Source: Caulobacter sp.
GTDB lineage: Bacteria; Pseudomonadota; Alphaproteobacteria; Caulobacterales; Caulobacteraceae
DNA length: 64,000 nt
Assembly: GCF_017744445.1 (NCBI RefSeq)
Contig: NZ_JAGIBH010000006.1
Location: forward strand, 62,001 to 126,000
Direction: 5' to 3'
This document shows, piece by piece, positions 53,890 to 62,166 of this stretch (position 1 is its first letter; each line of letters begins with the position of its first letter). The notes beneath the pieces are model-generated. The model searched no databases. It saw only the letters and a program-made list of their open reading frames with translations, and was not told the DNA's origin. The position numbers were made by a program, and so were the translations under genes.

Positions 53890-54768
53890 ATGTCCGACCC
53901 CGCCGAAAACCAGCCTGCCGGCTATGTGCCGCCAGAGGTTTGGGCCCCCAAGACCGTCTATGGCGGCGCGTTCGGCGGCCTCAACCAGCCGGTGTCGGGC
54001 GCGCGGTTCGAGCGGGCGCTGCCGGTCGGCAGGCATCCGCTGCAGCTCTATTCGCAGGGCACGCCGAACGGCCAGAAGGTGACGATCCTGCTGGAGGAAC
54101 TGCTGGCGGCGGGCCATGCGGGCGCCGAGTACGACGCCTGGCTGATCGACATCTTCCAGGGCGACCAGTTCGGAAGCGGCTTCGTGGAGATCAATCCGAA
54201 CTCGAAGATCCCGGCGCTGGTCGATCGCTCGACTGATCCGGCCACGCCCGTGTTCGAGAGCGGGTCGATCCTGGTCTATCTGGCCGAGAAGTTCGGGGCG
54301 TTCCTGCCGACCGAGGCGCGGGCGCGGACCCGGACCTTCAACTGGCTGATGTGGCAGATGGGCACGGCGCCGTTCGTGGGCGGCGGGCTGGGCCACTTCT
54401 ACGCCTATGCGCCGTTCAAGATCGAGTACGCCATCGATCGCTACGCCATGGAGACCAAGCGCCAGCTGCACGTGCTGGACACGCATCTGGCTTCAAACGA
54501 ATTCCTGGCGGGAGACCAGTACACCATCGCCGACATGGCGGTCTGGCCCTGGCATCCGGGCAGCCTGTACGGGGTCTACAACACCCACGCTTTCCTGGCC
54601 GTGGAAGAATATGTCCACCTGCTGCGCTGGTACGAGGCGATCGCCGCTCGGCCCGCCGTGGCGCGGGGGCGGATCGTCAATCGCACCTCGGGCGCGCCGG
54701 GATCGTTCCTGCGCGAGCGGCACGACGCCGCCGATTTCGTTCAGATCTCGGCCAGCTGGGCCAGATAG
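53890..54768 (+). CDS. yghU: YghU-like glutathione-dependent disulfide-bond oxidoreductase (Nu-class GST)
   Basis: 292 residues from ATG 53890. The Nu-class active site [14 protein letters not shown] (about 57-70) has the Thr-Pro-Asn that binds glutathione. [14 protein letters not shown] follows near 120. The helical domain contains [12 protein letters not shown] (about 215). The 40-residue N-terminal extension ([16 protein letters not shown]) is typical of YghU rather than YfcG. Likely role: thiol-disulfide reduction. It is convergent with the ArsR gene, overlapping by 28 bp. Confidence 0.88.
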   Translation: MSDPAENQPAGYVPPEVWAPKTVYGGAFGGLNQPVSGARFERALPVGRHPLQLYSQGTPNGQKVTILLEELLAAGHAGAEYDAWLIDIFQGDQFGSGFVEINPNSKIPALVDRSTDPATPVFESGSILVYLAEKFGAFLPTEARARTRTFNWLMWQMGTAPFVGGGLGHFYAYAPFKIEYAIDRYAMETKRQLHVLDTHLASNEFLAGDQYTIADMAVWPWHPGSLYGVYNTHAFLAVEEYVHLLRWYEAIAARPAVARGRIVNRTSGAPGSFLRERHDAADFVQISASWAR

Positions 54769-55043
54769 GCGTTCAGCACGTCGCGCTGTAGGACCAGGAA
54801 GGCGAACTTGCCCTGGCGGCAGATCTTGATCAGGCCGGCCGTCTCTAGCTCCTTCATGTGGTGCGAGAGGGTGGCGGCGGTCACGGGCACGTGCTGGGCC
54901 ATCGCGCCGCAAGGAAAGGGTTCGCTGGCCGCGCCGACCTCCTTGAGGATCTGGCGGCGGCGCGGATCGGCCAGGGCCTTGGCGATCAGGTTGACCTGGC
55001 GGTCGTCTAGAACAGGGCGCGACGCGTCTTCCATGGCCTTCAT
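54741..55043 (-). CDS. ArsR-family transcriptional regulator
   Basis: 100 residues forming one winged helix-turn-helix: [15 protein letters not shown] (about 24-38), then [26 protein letters not shown] split around the recognition helix, and a C-terminal dimer helix. Two Cys (PCGAM and KICRQ) exist but not the CxC metal motif, so a non-metal signal is likely. Its target may be the convergent yghU gene or itself. Confidence 0.85.
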   Translation of the reverse strand: MKAMEDASRPVLDDRQVNLIAKALADPRRRQILKEVGAASEPFPCGAMAQHVPVTAATLSHHMKELETAGLIKICRQGKFAFLVLQRDVLNAYLAQLAEI

Positions 55044-55063
55044 ATGCGGTGGCGCGCCCGAAT

Positions 55064-55107
55064 TGTCATCCCGGCTCGGCGCGCTGCGCGCTTGGCCGGG
55101 ATGACAG
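55064..55107. repeat. Short extragenic palindrome (GTCATCCCGG type)
   Basis: A 44-bp version with only the outer arms TTGTCATCCCGG / GGCCGGGATGACAG and a GC-rich centre. It lies between the ArsR gene and the DUF2383 gene. Confidence 0.75.
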
Positions 55108-55117
55108 TTTCTACGGC

Positions 55118-55567
55118 CTAGTGCTTCAGCATGTGCTTGATATCGCGCATCTGGTCGTGGCCGGACTTCACCGAGGTCCAGGCCTTTTCGATCGCCGCGC
55201 GGGTCTGAGGATCGACGTCGGTGTCCTGCAAGGCCTTTTCGTACTTGGCCTTGATGTGGTCCTCGCCGGCCTCGACCTCGCTGACCACGGCTTCGTCGCC
55301 CTTGGTCACGGCGTCCTTCAGGTTCAGGAAGGCGCGGTGGGCGGCGGCCAGGATGGTGCCGTCGTCCTTGGGCTGACCGCCCAGGCGGCGGACCTCGTCC
55401 TGCAGGTCCGAGGCGACCGTGCGGCGCTCTTGGGCGCGGCGTTCGAACAGGTCCTTGTAGCGCGAGTTGTCGGCGTCCTTGGCGGCCTCGGCATAGCCGT
55501 CGGCGCTGTCGATGGTGGTCTCGACCAGGCCGTTGACGAGCTTGATGTGGTCTTCGTTCGTATGCAT
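55118..55567 (-). CDS. PA2169-type four-helix-bundle protein (DUF2383)
   Basis: 149 residues, entirely helical, with the ferritin-like outline of DUF2383: [32 protein letters not shown], then two more helices to [12 protein letters not shown]. No canonical di-iron ligand set is complete. Relatives are often induced by general stress. A near-consensus EcfG-type promoter lies upstream and GAGGAG precedes the ATG. Confidence 0.8.
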   Translation of the reverse strand: MHTNEDHIKLVNGLVETTIDSADGYAEAAKDADNSRYKDLFERRAQERRTVASDLQDEVRRLGGQPKDDGTILAAAHRAFLNLKDAVTKGDEAVVSEVEAGEDHIKAKYEKALQDTDVDPQTRAAIEKAWTSVKSGHDQMRDIKHMLKH

Positions 55568-55602
55568 CGCGGGGCTCCTCGCTAGGGAAGGGGAGCCGGG
55601 TC

Positions 55603-55628
55603 AACGCGGGGCGACCGCGAACGGTTCA
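55603..55628 (-). promoter_or_regulatory. Near-consensus EcfG-type promoter for the DUF2383 gene
   Basis: On the minus strand TGAAC, 17 bases, CGTT: one mismatch from the GGAAC-N16/17-CGTT consensus, 36 bases before the DUF2383 ATG. It overlaps the end of trhO by 3 bases. Confidence 0.4.
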
Positions 55629-56573
55629 GCCAGTCTTGGCCGGCTGTGTCGCGCCGACGTGGTCGATGCCCAGGGTCTCGCAGTGCAGGGCCTGGCGGTG
55701 ACGTTCGGCGGCGCGGGCCTTCTGGTCGTCCGAGCGCTGATCGTGACAGGCGGGGCAGGAGACGCCTTCGACATACAGCGGCGAGGCCTGGCTCTCGGGC
55801 GAGACCGGCATGCGGCAGCCCCGGCACAGGGCGTGGGTTCCCGGCGTCAGGCCATGGCCGACCGCGACGCGCTCATCGAACACGAAGCACTCGCCGCGCC
55901 ACAGGCTTTCCGGCTCGGGCACCTGTTCCAGGTAGTCGAGGATACCGCCTTGCAGGTGGAAGACTTCGCTGACGCCCTCGGCCTTGAGGAAGGCCGTCGA
56001 CTTCTCGCAGCGGATGCCGCCGGTGCAGTACATGGCGATCTTCTTGGGCGGCGCCTCCAGCCCCTGGCGCCAGTCGCGGAACCAGGCGGGGAAGTCCGAG
56101 AAGCTGGCCGTCTTCGGGTCCAGCGCGCCCTCGAACTGACCGACGGCGACCTCGTAGTCGTTGCGGGTGTCTATCACCACGACCTCGGGATCGCTGATCA
56201 GGGCGTTCCAGTCGGCGGGGGCGACATAGGTCCCGGCGTCGGTGGGGTCCAGGTCCGGCTCGCCTAGGGTGACGATCTCTTTCTTGAGGCGCACCTTCAT
56301 CCGGTAGAACGGCATGCGCTCGGCCCAGGCGGTCTTGGGCGCCAGGCCTTCGCAGCCGGGCAGGGCGCGGATGTGGTCCAGCACCGCCTCGATGGCGGCA
56401 TCCTCTCCGGCGATGGTGCCGTTGATGCCTTCGCGGGCCAGCAGCAGGGTGCCCTTGACGCCCAGGCCGCAGCACAGGGCGGCCAGCGGGCCCTGGATCG
56501 CCGCCGGGTCTTCGAACCGCGTGAAGCGGTACAGCGCGGCGACGCGATAGTTAGGCGAGCCGGACATTGGCAT
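55626..56573 (-). CDS. trhO: tRNA uridine(34) hydroxylase, rhodanese-like
   Basis: 315 residues (an ATG at 56567 is also possible). Domain order: N-terminal ferredoxin-like acylphosphatase domain (VAALYRFTRFEDP, REGINGTIAG), then a rhodanese domain (VVVIDTRNDYE) with active Cys in MYCTGGIRCEKS (about 183-194). The C-terminal zinc-type region has CRGC and CPAC pairs. In E. coli TrhO (YceA) hydroxylates U34 of some tRNAs using oxygen. Its start overlaps the end of sufE by 23 bp. Confidence 0.9.
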   Translation of the reverse strand: MPMSGSPNYRVAALYRFTRFEDPAAIQGPLAALCCGLGVKGTLLLAREGINGTIAGEDAAIEAVLDHIRALPGCEGLAPKTAWAERMPFYRMKVRLKKEIVTLGEPDLDPTDAGTYVAPADWNALISDPEVVVIDTRNDYEVAVGQFEGALDPKTASFSDFPAWFRDWRQGLEAPPKKIAMYCTGGIRCEKSTAFLKAEGVSEVFHLQGGILDYLEQVPEPESLWRGECFVFDERVAVGHGLTPGTHALCRGCRMPVSPESQASPLYVEGVSCPACHDQRSDDQKARAAERHRQALHCETLGIDHVGATQPAKTG

Positions 56574-56976
56574 CGTGCTGGATGCGAGCGACCATCGACT
56601 TCAGGCCGTTGGAGCGTTGGGAGGACAGCGCGCCCGACAGGCCCAGCTTGTCCATCGCGCCCTTGGCGTCGAAGGCGGCGATGTCGGCGGGCATGCGGCC
56701 CGAATAGAGGCGCAGCATGATGGCCACCAGGCCGCTGACGATATGGGCGTCGCTGTCGCCGCGGAACTTCAGGGAGCCGTCGGCCTGCGGTTCGGTGACC
56801 AGCCACACCTGGCTGGCGCAGCCGCGCACCTTGTTCTCTTCCGAGCGCTCGGCGTCGGTGAGGGGCTCGAGTTCCTTGCCCAGCTCGATCACGTAGCGAT
56901 AGCGCTCCTCCCAGTCGCCGAGGAGCTCGAACTCGTCGGCGAGGTCGTTGAGGGCGGTGTCGATTGGGCTGGTCAT
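56551..56976 (-). CDS. sufE: SufE family cysteine desulfurase activator
   Basis: 141 residues with the SufE fold. The sulphur-accepting Cys lies in VRGCASQVWL (about 51-60), preceded by the loop LTDAERSEENK. SufE takes persulfide sulphur from the desulfurase SufS and passes it to the SufBCD scaffold. The suf operon is not in this window. It overlaps trhO, with a possible link of both to sulphur/tRNA chemistry. Confidence 0.92.
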   Translation of the reverse strand: MTSPIDTALNDLADEFELLGDWEERYRYVIELGKELEPLTDAERSEENKVRGCASQVWLVTEPQADGSLKFRGDSDAHIVSGLVAIMLRLYSGRMPADIAAFDAKGAMDKLGLSGALSSQRSNGLKSMVARIQHDANVRLA

Positions 56977-57020
56977 GAGGCGCCACTTAGGCGGCGCGCC
57001 GGTTCAAGGCAAGCGCGGGG

Positions 57021-57815
57021 CTATGCCGCAGGCAGGATCAGCCGGGCCAGGAAGCCGGCGCCCAGACTGGACGACAGCTTCAGCGAACCGCCCATGGCGC
57101 GCGACAGCAGGTCGACGATCGGCAGGCCCAGGCCGACGCCCTCGGCCGTACGGGTCAGGGTCGAGCCGCCCTGTTCGAACGGCTGCAGCAGGCGAGGCAG
57201 TTCCGCGCTCTCCACGCCCGGGCCCTGGTCGCGGATGGTGATCTCGACCTCGCGCCCGATCTTGGCGGCGGCGACATGCACGACTCCCCCGGCAGGCGAG
57301 TGCGTAACGGCGTTTTGCAAGAGATTGGTGAGCATGGTCCGCAGGCCGCGGCTGTCGGCCAGGACCGCCGGCAGGGATCGCTCGCCGACCAGGTGGACGA
57401 TCACGTCGCGGCGACGGATTTCCGACCCTAGAGCGTCGATGACATCCTCCATCGCCTCGTCCAGGCTCTCGGGCGTCATCTCGATATCGGTGACGTGACC
57501 TTCCAGGCGGGCGATCTCGACGATCTGGTTGACCAGCTTCAGCAGCTTCAGGCCGCTGTCGTGGACGATACCCGCATACTCCTTGTACTGCGGGCTTCCC
57601 AGGGGGCCGTAGAGCTCCTGGGAGAGGATCTCGGAGAAGCCGATCACGGCGTTCAGCGGGGTGCGCAGCTCGTGGCTGACCATGCGCAGGAACGACCGCT
57701 TGCGGTCGTCGAGGGCCAGGCGTCGACGCTCGATCGCGGCCGCCCGGCGCTCGGCCGGGTCGGTCTCCGCGAACGTGCGGTCCGACAATGCGTCCAGGGA
57801 CGCCGGTTCTGGCAT
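57021..57815 (-). CDS. Soluble sensor histidine kinase (HisKA-HATPase)
   Basis: 264 residues, no membrane helix and no recognisable sensor domain. Dimerisation/phosphoacceptor helix with VSHELRTPLNAVIGFSEI (H-box about 46-63), N-box LLQNAVTHSP, G1 DQGPGV and G2 GVGLGLPIVDLL. The phosphoacceptor domain closely parallels DivJ (GFSEIL...LYGPLGSPQYKEYA against GFSDIM...MFGPLSDRYGEYA), so the divergent pair looks like paralogues. It may phosphorylate DivK/PleD-type regulators or modulate DivJ; this is inference. Confidence 0.85.
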   Translation of the reverse strand: MPEPASLDALSDRTFAETDPAERRAAAIERRRLALDDRKRSFLRMVSHELRTPLNAVIGFSEILSQELYGPLGSPQYKEYAGIVHDSGLKLLKLVNQIVEIARLEGHVTDIEMTPESLDEAMEDVIDALGSEIRRRDVIVHLVGERSLPAVLADSRGLRTMLTNLLQNAVTHSPAGGVVHVAAAKIGREVEITIRDQGPGVESAELPRLLQPFEQGGSTLTRTAEGVGLGLPIVDLLSRAMGGSLKLSSSLGAGFLARLILPAA

Positions 57816-58013
57816 GGTAGGCTCCCGGACCTTCTGTCCGTGACGACTTGAACTGAGGATTATGCAGCCGGGCGCTTACGAATCCGTTTCCGTCCACAAC
57901 GAGTCCACGAGGAAAGGTCGCTTAACGATTGTGCGGCCTTGGGAGATCGGCGGCTCCGCGTTAAGGTTTGACGACGGTGATCCTTCCCGCACCGCGCTTG
58001 AAGTCGACGGCCT

Positions 58014-59759
58014 TTGGAATTCGAGACGCTTCCAGACCCGATCAGGCGCCCGGCCGCTCGCGCGGCGGGGTTCGATCCCGCGCATGCGTGGCGCCTGGGA
58101 TGGCTGGCGGCTATCTGCCTGGCGGCCGCGGCCACCTTGTTCACCGACGAGGGTGGCTGGCCCATCTGGGCGGCGCTGGGCGCTGGCGCGGTTCCGGCTT
58201 TCGCCTCCCTGATCTTCACCCGCGAGGACGAGCGCAGCCAGTCGCTTCTGCTGGTGCTGTGGGCCGTAGGCGGCGCCCTGGCGGCGGTGCTGACCGGCGG
58301 CGTCTCCGGCGCGATGGCCGCCTGGTGCCTGGCCCCGGTCGCGGCGGCCTCGATCATGAACCAGTCCCGGCGTCTGGCCGAGGGCGCGGCCCTGTCGCTG
58401 ATCGGCGGCTGCGTGGCGGCGCTCACCCAGCTTTCCGGCCTGGCCCCGCCCGAGCCCAGCGGCCCGCTGAGCTTCGTGCTGGGCTTTCTCGCCCTGGTCA
58501 CCACGGGCCTGGGCCTGGCCGCCGGCCTGCTGATCGGCCGCCGCCGCCAGGGCGCGCGCGACGATCGCAACGCCAGCGAGATCCTGGCGCTGGAAACCCT
58601 GCTGGACGGCCTGCCGCACCTGGCCATCGCCATCAAGGGCCAGGGGCAGGTGACCGCCGTGCGCGGCGCGCCGCCGCCCGGCGTCACCACCGTCGACCTG
58701 GTCAATCGCGGCCTGACCGGCGCGGCCGCGCCCGGCGACCGCCAGCGCCTGACCGCCGCCATCGCCGCCGCCCACCGCGAGGGCGTGGCCAGCCTGACCT
58801 TCAACCCGGCCCTGGGCGTCGAGCGCATCGTCGCCATCGACCTGGTCCGCGTCTCGCCCAACCAACTGGTCGGCGTGCTGCGCGACGTCACCGCCGAGCG
58901 CAACCGCGAGACCGCGCTGGACCAGGCCCGCACCGACGCCGAGGCCCTGGCCGCCGGCCGCGCCCGCTTCCTGGCCAATATGAGCCACGAGCTGCGTACG
59001 CCGCTGAACGCCATCATGGGCTTCTCGGACATCATGCGCGGCCGGATGTTCGGCCCCTTGAGCGACCGCTACGGTGAATATGCCGAGCTGATCCACGAGA
59101 GCGGCCGTCACCTGCTGGACCTGATCAACGACGTGCTGGACATGTCCAAGATCGAGGCCGAGCGCTTCGAGCTGCAGCGCGGCATCTTCGACGCGCGCGA
59201 GGCGGTGCAGGCGGCCATGCGTTTGCTGCGCGTCCAGGCCGACACCGCCAATGTCCAGCTGCGCGGCGTGCTGCCGCCGGGCGAGTTGGAGGTCGACGCC
59301 GACCGCCGCGCCTTGAAGCAGATCGTGCTGAACCTGGTCTCCAACGCCCTGAAGTTCACGCCGCGCGGCGGCCAGGTGACGGTCACGGCCCACGGCTATG
59401 ACGGCGTGCTGGAAATCATCGTCGCCGACACCGGCGTCGGCATTTCTCCCGAGGATCTGGAACGTCTGGGCCGTCCCTACGAGCAGGCCGGCGGTGTCGA
59501 GCAGCGCGCCAAGGGCACGGGCCTGGGCCTGTCCCTGGTCCGCGCCTTCGCCAAGCTGCACGGCGGCGAGATGACGATCGAAAGCCGCCTGGGCGCGGGC
59601 ACCAGCGTGTCGGTGCGCCTGCCGGTGCTGCTGACCCCGCTGCGCACGGCCGCGACCGAGCCGATGGCGGTGGAAGACCTGACCACGCCCGAAGAAGGCC
59701 CGCCGGCCCCGCCGACCGCTAACCTCGGCGACAACGTCATCGCCTTCGCGCCGCGCTGA
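58014..59759 (+). CDS. divJ: Cell-cycle sensor histidine kinase DivJ
   Basis: 581 residues from TTG 58014. Six or so N-terminal membrane helices (about 25-180), then a PAS-like linker (ETLLDGLPHLAIAIKGQGQV, 200-300), a coiled coil and the kinase core. Its H-box is MSHELRTPLNAIMGFSDI, N-box LVSNALKFTP, G1 ADTGVGI, G2 GTGLGLSLVRAF. The C-terminal tail ends GDNVIAFAPR. In Caulobacter, DivJ sits at the stalked pole and phosphorylates DivK and PleD. The identification rests on domain layout, recall of the DivJ sequence and fit to Caulobacter gene order. Confidence 0.8.
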   Translation: MEFETLPDPIRRPAARAAGFDPAHAWRLGWLAAICLAAAATLFTDEGGWPIWAALGAGAVPAFASLIFTREDERSQSLLLVLWAVGGALAAVLTGGVSGAMAAWCLAPVAAASIMNQSRRLAEGAALSLIGGCVAALTQLSGLAPPEPSGPLSFVLGFLALVTTGLGLAAGLLIGRRRQGARDDRNASEILALETLLDGLPHLAIAIKGQGQVTAVRGAPPPGVTTVDLVNRGLTGAAAPGDRQRLTAAIAAAHREGVASLTFNPALGVERIVAIDLVRVSPNQLVGVLRDVTAERNRETALDQARTDAEALAAGRARFLANMSHELRTPLNAIMGFSDIMRGRMFGPLSDRYGEYAELIHESGRHLLDLINDVLDMSKIEAERFELQRGIFDAREAVQAAMRLLRVQADTANVQLRGVLPPGELEVDADRRALKQIVLNLVSNALKFTPRGGQVTVTAHGYDGVLEIIVADTGVGISPEDLERLGRPYEQAGGVEQRAKGTGLGLSLVRAFAKLHGGEMTIESRLGAGTSVSVRLPVLLTPLRTAATEPMAVEDLTTPEEGPPAPPTANLGDNVIAFAPR

Positions 59760-59791
59760 GTGGGCGGAACACGCTCGGATATTCCCGGTTC

Positions 59792-59930
59792 TGTCTTCCT
59801 AGGCCTTGTGCCTAGGACCCATCTGTCCGGTTCGCGTGAAGTGGCAGTGAGCGACCACGCTGCCGATGCGCAGCCGACGGCTCAGAGCCTGGCGTCGCCA
59901 TGGGTCCTAGGCACAAGGCCTAGGAAGGCA
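59792..59930. repeat. Long inverted repeat with nested palindromes
   Basis: Arms 59792-59822 and 59900-59930 are 31 bp, inverted with one mismatch. Each arm contains its own hairpin CCTAGGC-cttgt-GCCTAGG. The 77-base centre is unique here. It lies between convergent genes and could fold as a three-way structure, act as terminator, or be a non-autonomous mobile element. Confidence 0.8.
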
Positions 59931-59957
59931 GCTTTGGGGTAGGCGAGAATTCTGCCT

Positions 59958-60839
59958 CTACCGCAGGAACGCGCGTCCCGCCGCGAAATCCCCGACCTCG
60001 ACATAGGCCTTGCGGGTGACCTCGTCGCCGCGGCCGGTGAAGGCGAACTCCACCGTCACCGCTTCGCGCGGGTCCAGCTGCGAGATCGCGTCGGCCGCCG
60101 CCGTCGGGAAGCGGAAGGCCAGGCCCGTCTTGGCGCCGGTCGGCAGCAGGGTGAGGGGGGCTTCCTCGCGGGTCTCGGCCGTGAACACCAGGCTGGCGTT
60201 GCGCGGCGCGACCTTGCTCGCGAGATTGCGGCCGGCGCCGGTAGCGATGTAGGGACCCAGGGTCCGGTTGGTGTCGCGCACGATGATCCGCGCGGCATAG
60301 GGGCGTTGGCCGTTGTCGAAGGTGGCCACGGCGGTGACGGCCTTGGCGCGGCCGGCCAGGCCGAACATCAGGCGATCGGCGCCGAAGCTGGACGGTTGCG
60401 ACAGCCGCCAGACGGGGATGGTCGCCGAGACCGAGCGCTCGGCCTTCCACGACGCGACATCGCCTGGATAAACCTGGCTCAGCATCTGCGAATAGCCTTC
60501 GAAGGCTTTCTTCACACGGCTGGCGGCCAGGGTCAGGTCCTTGGAATTGCAGGCCGCGCCGGCGGCCTTGGCGCGGGCCCGGCCCTCCAGGGCGGTAACC
60601 TGCTGCTCGCTGGCGCCCGAACGCAGGGTCGCGCCGCGCGCCTGGGCGCGGGAGGCGTCGAGGGCCGCGGAGATGGTGGGCGTGAACAGCCGGCAGCGGC
60701 CGTCAGCCGCTGTCATCAGCGTGCGTTCGTAGAGCTGGTCGGCGGCGTTGGCGGCAAGCAGCGCGCTGGGGATGGCCGAGGCGGCCAGCCCAATCGACAC
60801 CCCGATCCATCGCGCCCCGCGACCTTTCTGGTGCGTCAT
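59958..60839 (-). CDS. Exported hypothetical protein next to divJ
   Basis: 293 residues with an N-terminal signal-like hydrophobic stretch (IGLAASAIPSALLAANA, about 15-31). Two Cys (DGRCRLF and GAACNS) may form a disulfide. The centre is helical; the second half is beta-rich (TAVATFDNGQRPYAARIIVRD, VTVEFAFTG), as in a secreted or periplasmic binding fold. No family recognised. It is convergent with divJ across the inverted repeat. Confidence 0.6.
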   Translation of the reverse strand: MTHQKGRGARWIGVSIGLAASAIPSALLAANAADQLYERTLMTAADGRCRLFTPTISAALDASRAQARGATLRSGASEQQVTALEGRARAKAAGAACNSKDLTLAASRVKKAFEGYSQMLSQVYPGDVASWKAERSVSATIPVWRLSQPSSFGADRLMFGLAGRAKAVTAVATFDNGQRPYAARIIVRDTNRTLGPYIATGAGRNLASKVAPRNASLVFTAETREEAPLTLLPTGAKTGLAFRFPTAAADAISQLDPREAVTVEFAFTGRGDEVTRKAYVEVGDFAAGRAFLR

Positions 60840-60914
60840 AGGCGGTAGTTCTCGTATGCTTCGAGACTTAGAGGGCGACCTATAGGGGCGCTGTAGTTGC
60901 GGTTCGGTTAGCGG

Positions 60915-61244
60915 ATGCTTCTTTCGACGGATATCTGGGTAGGCGCGCTGATCCGCCGCGCGGAGTTGGGCGGGGCCTTCGCCATGGTGGCCCGCAAGGG
61001 CGACCAGCGGGCGGGGGCGGTGCTGGTCAAGGTGGTCGACCGCCGGGCCGGGACCGCGCGGCTCTACAGCGAGGCCACGCGCGGCGACGGCGAACGGTTC
61101 TGGATGCAGCCGGTGCGTTCAGAGTTCGAACCCGACCTCGACGCCTATGCCGAACGCGCGGCCCGCATCGATCCGGACGTCTGGGTGATCGAGATCGAGG
61201 ACCGGGACGGCCGCCACTTCCTGACCGAACCGGTCGAGGCCTGA
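60915..61244 (+). CDS. DUF1491 family protein
   Basis: 109 residues. DUF1491 features: STDIWVGALIRRAELGGAFAMVARKGD at the start (STDIWVGA...G), VLVKVVDRRAG, and the closing DPDVWVIEIEDRDGRHFL. Found mainly in alphaproteobacteria; function unknown. The short soluble alpha/beta layout has no catalytic motif. Confidence 0.85.
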   Translation: MLLSTDIWVGALIRRAELGGAFAMVARKGDQRAGAVLVKVVDRRAGTARLYSEATRGDGERFWMQPVRSEFEPDLDAYAERAARIDPDVWVIEIEDRDGRHFLTEPVEA

Positions 61245-61388
61245 AAGCAGCGGGATTCGAATCTCTTAGGTGGAGCGTCTGTGGAGAACTCGACTTAGGC
61301 GCGGCGTTAACCCTGCTCCTAAACCGGACCTAAAGCGTGTTTGAGGCATTTTGAGCGGGCCTCCAAAACGCTCTCCCCAGTGCTCGCC

Positions 61389-61769
61389 ATGCTTTTCCTG
61401 ATGAACGACGTGATCCTGAGTTTCGACGCGGCCGAACTGACGCCGCCGATGACCCGCGACCGTTTTGCGGCGCTGTCGCTGAACTATGTCGGGGAACTGG
61501 GCAAGGAACTGTTCGCCGAAGAGCCGCTGCTGCAGCACAAGGATCGTGAACGCGCCGAGCGCCTGGCGGCCCTTATCGTGGCCAAGGGACCGGATGTGAA
61601 TGCGGCTTTGTTCATCGCGCCGGGACGTGGCTGCCGCAAGGAGGACGTTCAGGTGCGTTACGCGCAGCTGAGCCTGGAAGTCATGGCCGCACTGCTTCAG
61701 CGCCAGAATTCCGGCGCGCTCACCAATGTCGAAGCCGACCGTCAGGTCTGGCGGCGCCTGGCCGCCTAG
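61389..61769 (+). CDS. Conserved hypothetical protein
   Basis: 126 residues from ATG 61389 (an ATG at 61401 gives MNDVILSFDAAEL and is equally likely). Soluble, mostly helical, with charged central part (RERAERLAALIVAKG) and end (LQRQNSGALTNVEADRQVWRRL). No family recognised. The frame shows normal codon bias, which supports it as real. Confidence 0.6.
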   Translation: MLFLMNDVILSFDAAELTPPMTRDRFAALSLNYVGELGKELFAEEPLLQHKDRERAERLAALIVAKGPDVNAALFIAPGRGCRKEDVQVRYAQLSLEVMAALLQRQNSGALTNVEADRQVWRRLAA

Positions 61770-61773
61770 CGAC

Positions 61774-61911
61774 CTAGAAACGGATCAGCGTAAACAGCCA
61801 GCTCAGGGTCACGGCCAGGACGACCAGTCCGGCAATGGTGATCCCGAAGCACAGCGCGCTGCCGGCCGGATGCTGCCGGCCTTGGCGGTGAGGATGGTCA
61901 AGCAGGGCCAT
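61774..61911 (-). CDS. Small membrane protein
   Basis: 45 residues: a polar, His-rich start (DHPHRQGRQHP) and one membrane helix (GITIAGLVVLAVTLSWLFTLI, 24-44). A GAGG-like site lies about ten bases before the ATG. No family recognised; it ends 4 bp from the convergent gene. Confidence 0.5.
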   Translation of the reverse strand: MALLDHPHRQGRQHPAGSALCFGITIAGLVVLAVTLSWLFTLIRF

Positions 61912-62166
61912 CGTTCGATTTCCTCCAGTCGCCCGACGATCTGACGCCGTCGGTGCAGGATGAGGGAAGCATGACTCCAAACCCATTTTTCGAATAGGGG
62001 CTTTTTGTCGCTTCCCTAGGCGAAACGGACAGGGAGTGGGCGGGGTTGCGCCCAAGGTTTCGGCGAACGCCGTTCCAAGCCTTCATCAAGCCGACATCGC
62101 TCAGTCGCCTGGGCGACAAAACTCGCCGTTACCCCGCGCTGAAATTCTAACAGTGCAGGTTCACGA

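Noticed and set aside
57905..57975. TTAA half-sites upstream of divJ as CtrA boxes
   Set aside because: Neither half-site has a second TTAA at the right distance; only half-sites are present.
61253..61270. tRNA T-arm-like GATTCGAATC sequence
   Set aside because: No acceptor, D- or anticodon arm could be folded around it; probably two overlapping GANTC methylation sites by chance.
61305..61325. TTAAC...CTAAA upstream of the gene at 61389 as a CtrA box
   Set aside because: The spacing and second half do not fit TTAA-N7-TTAA.
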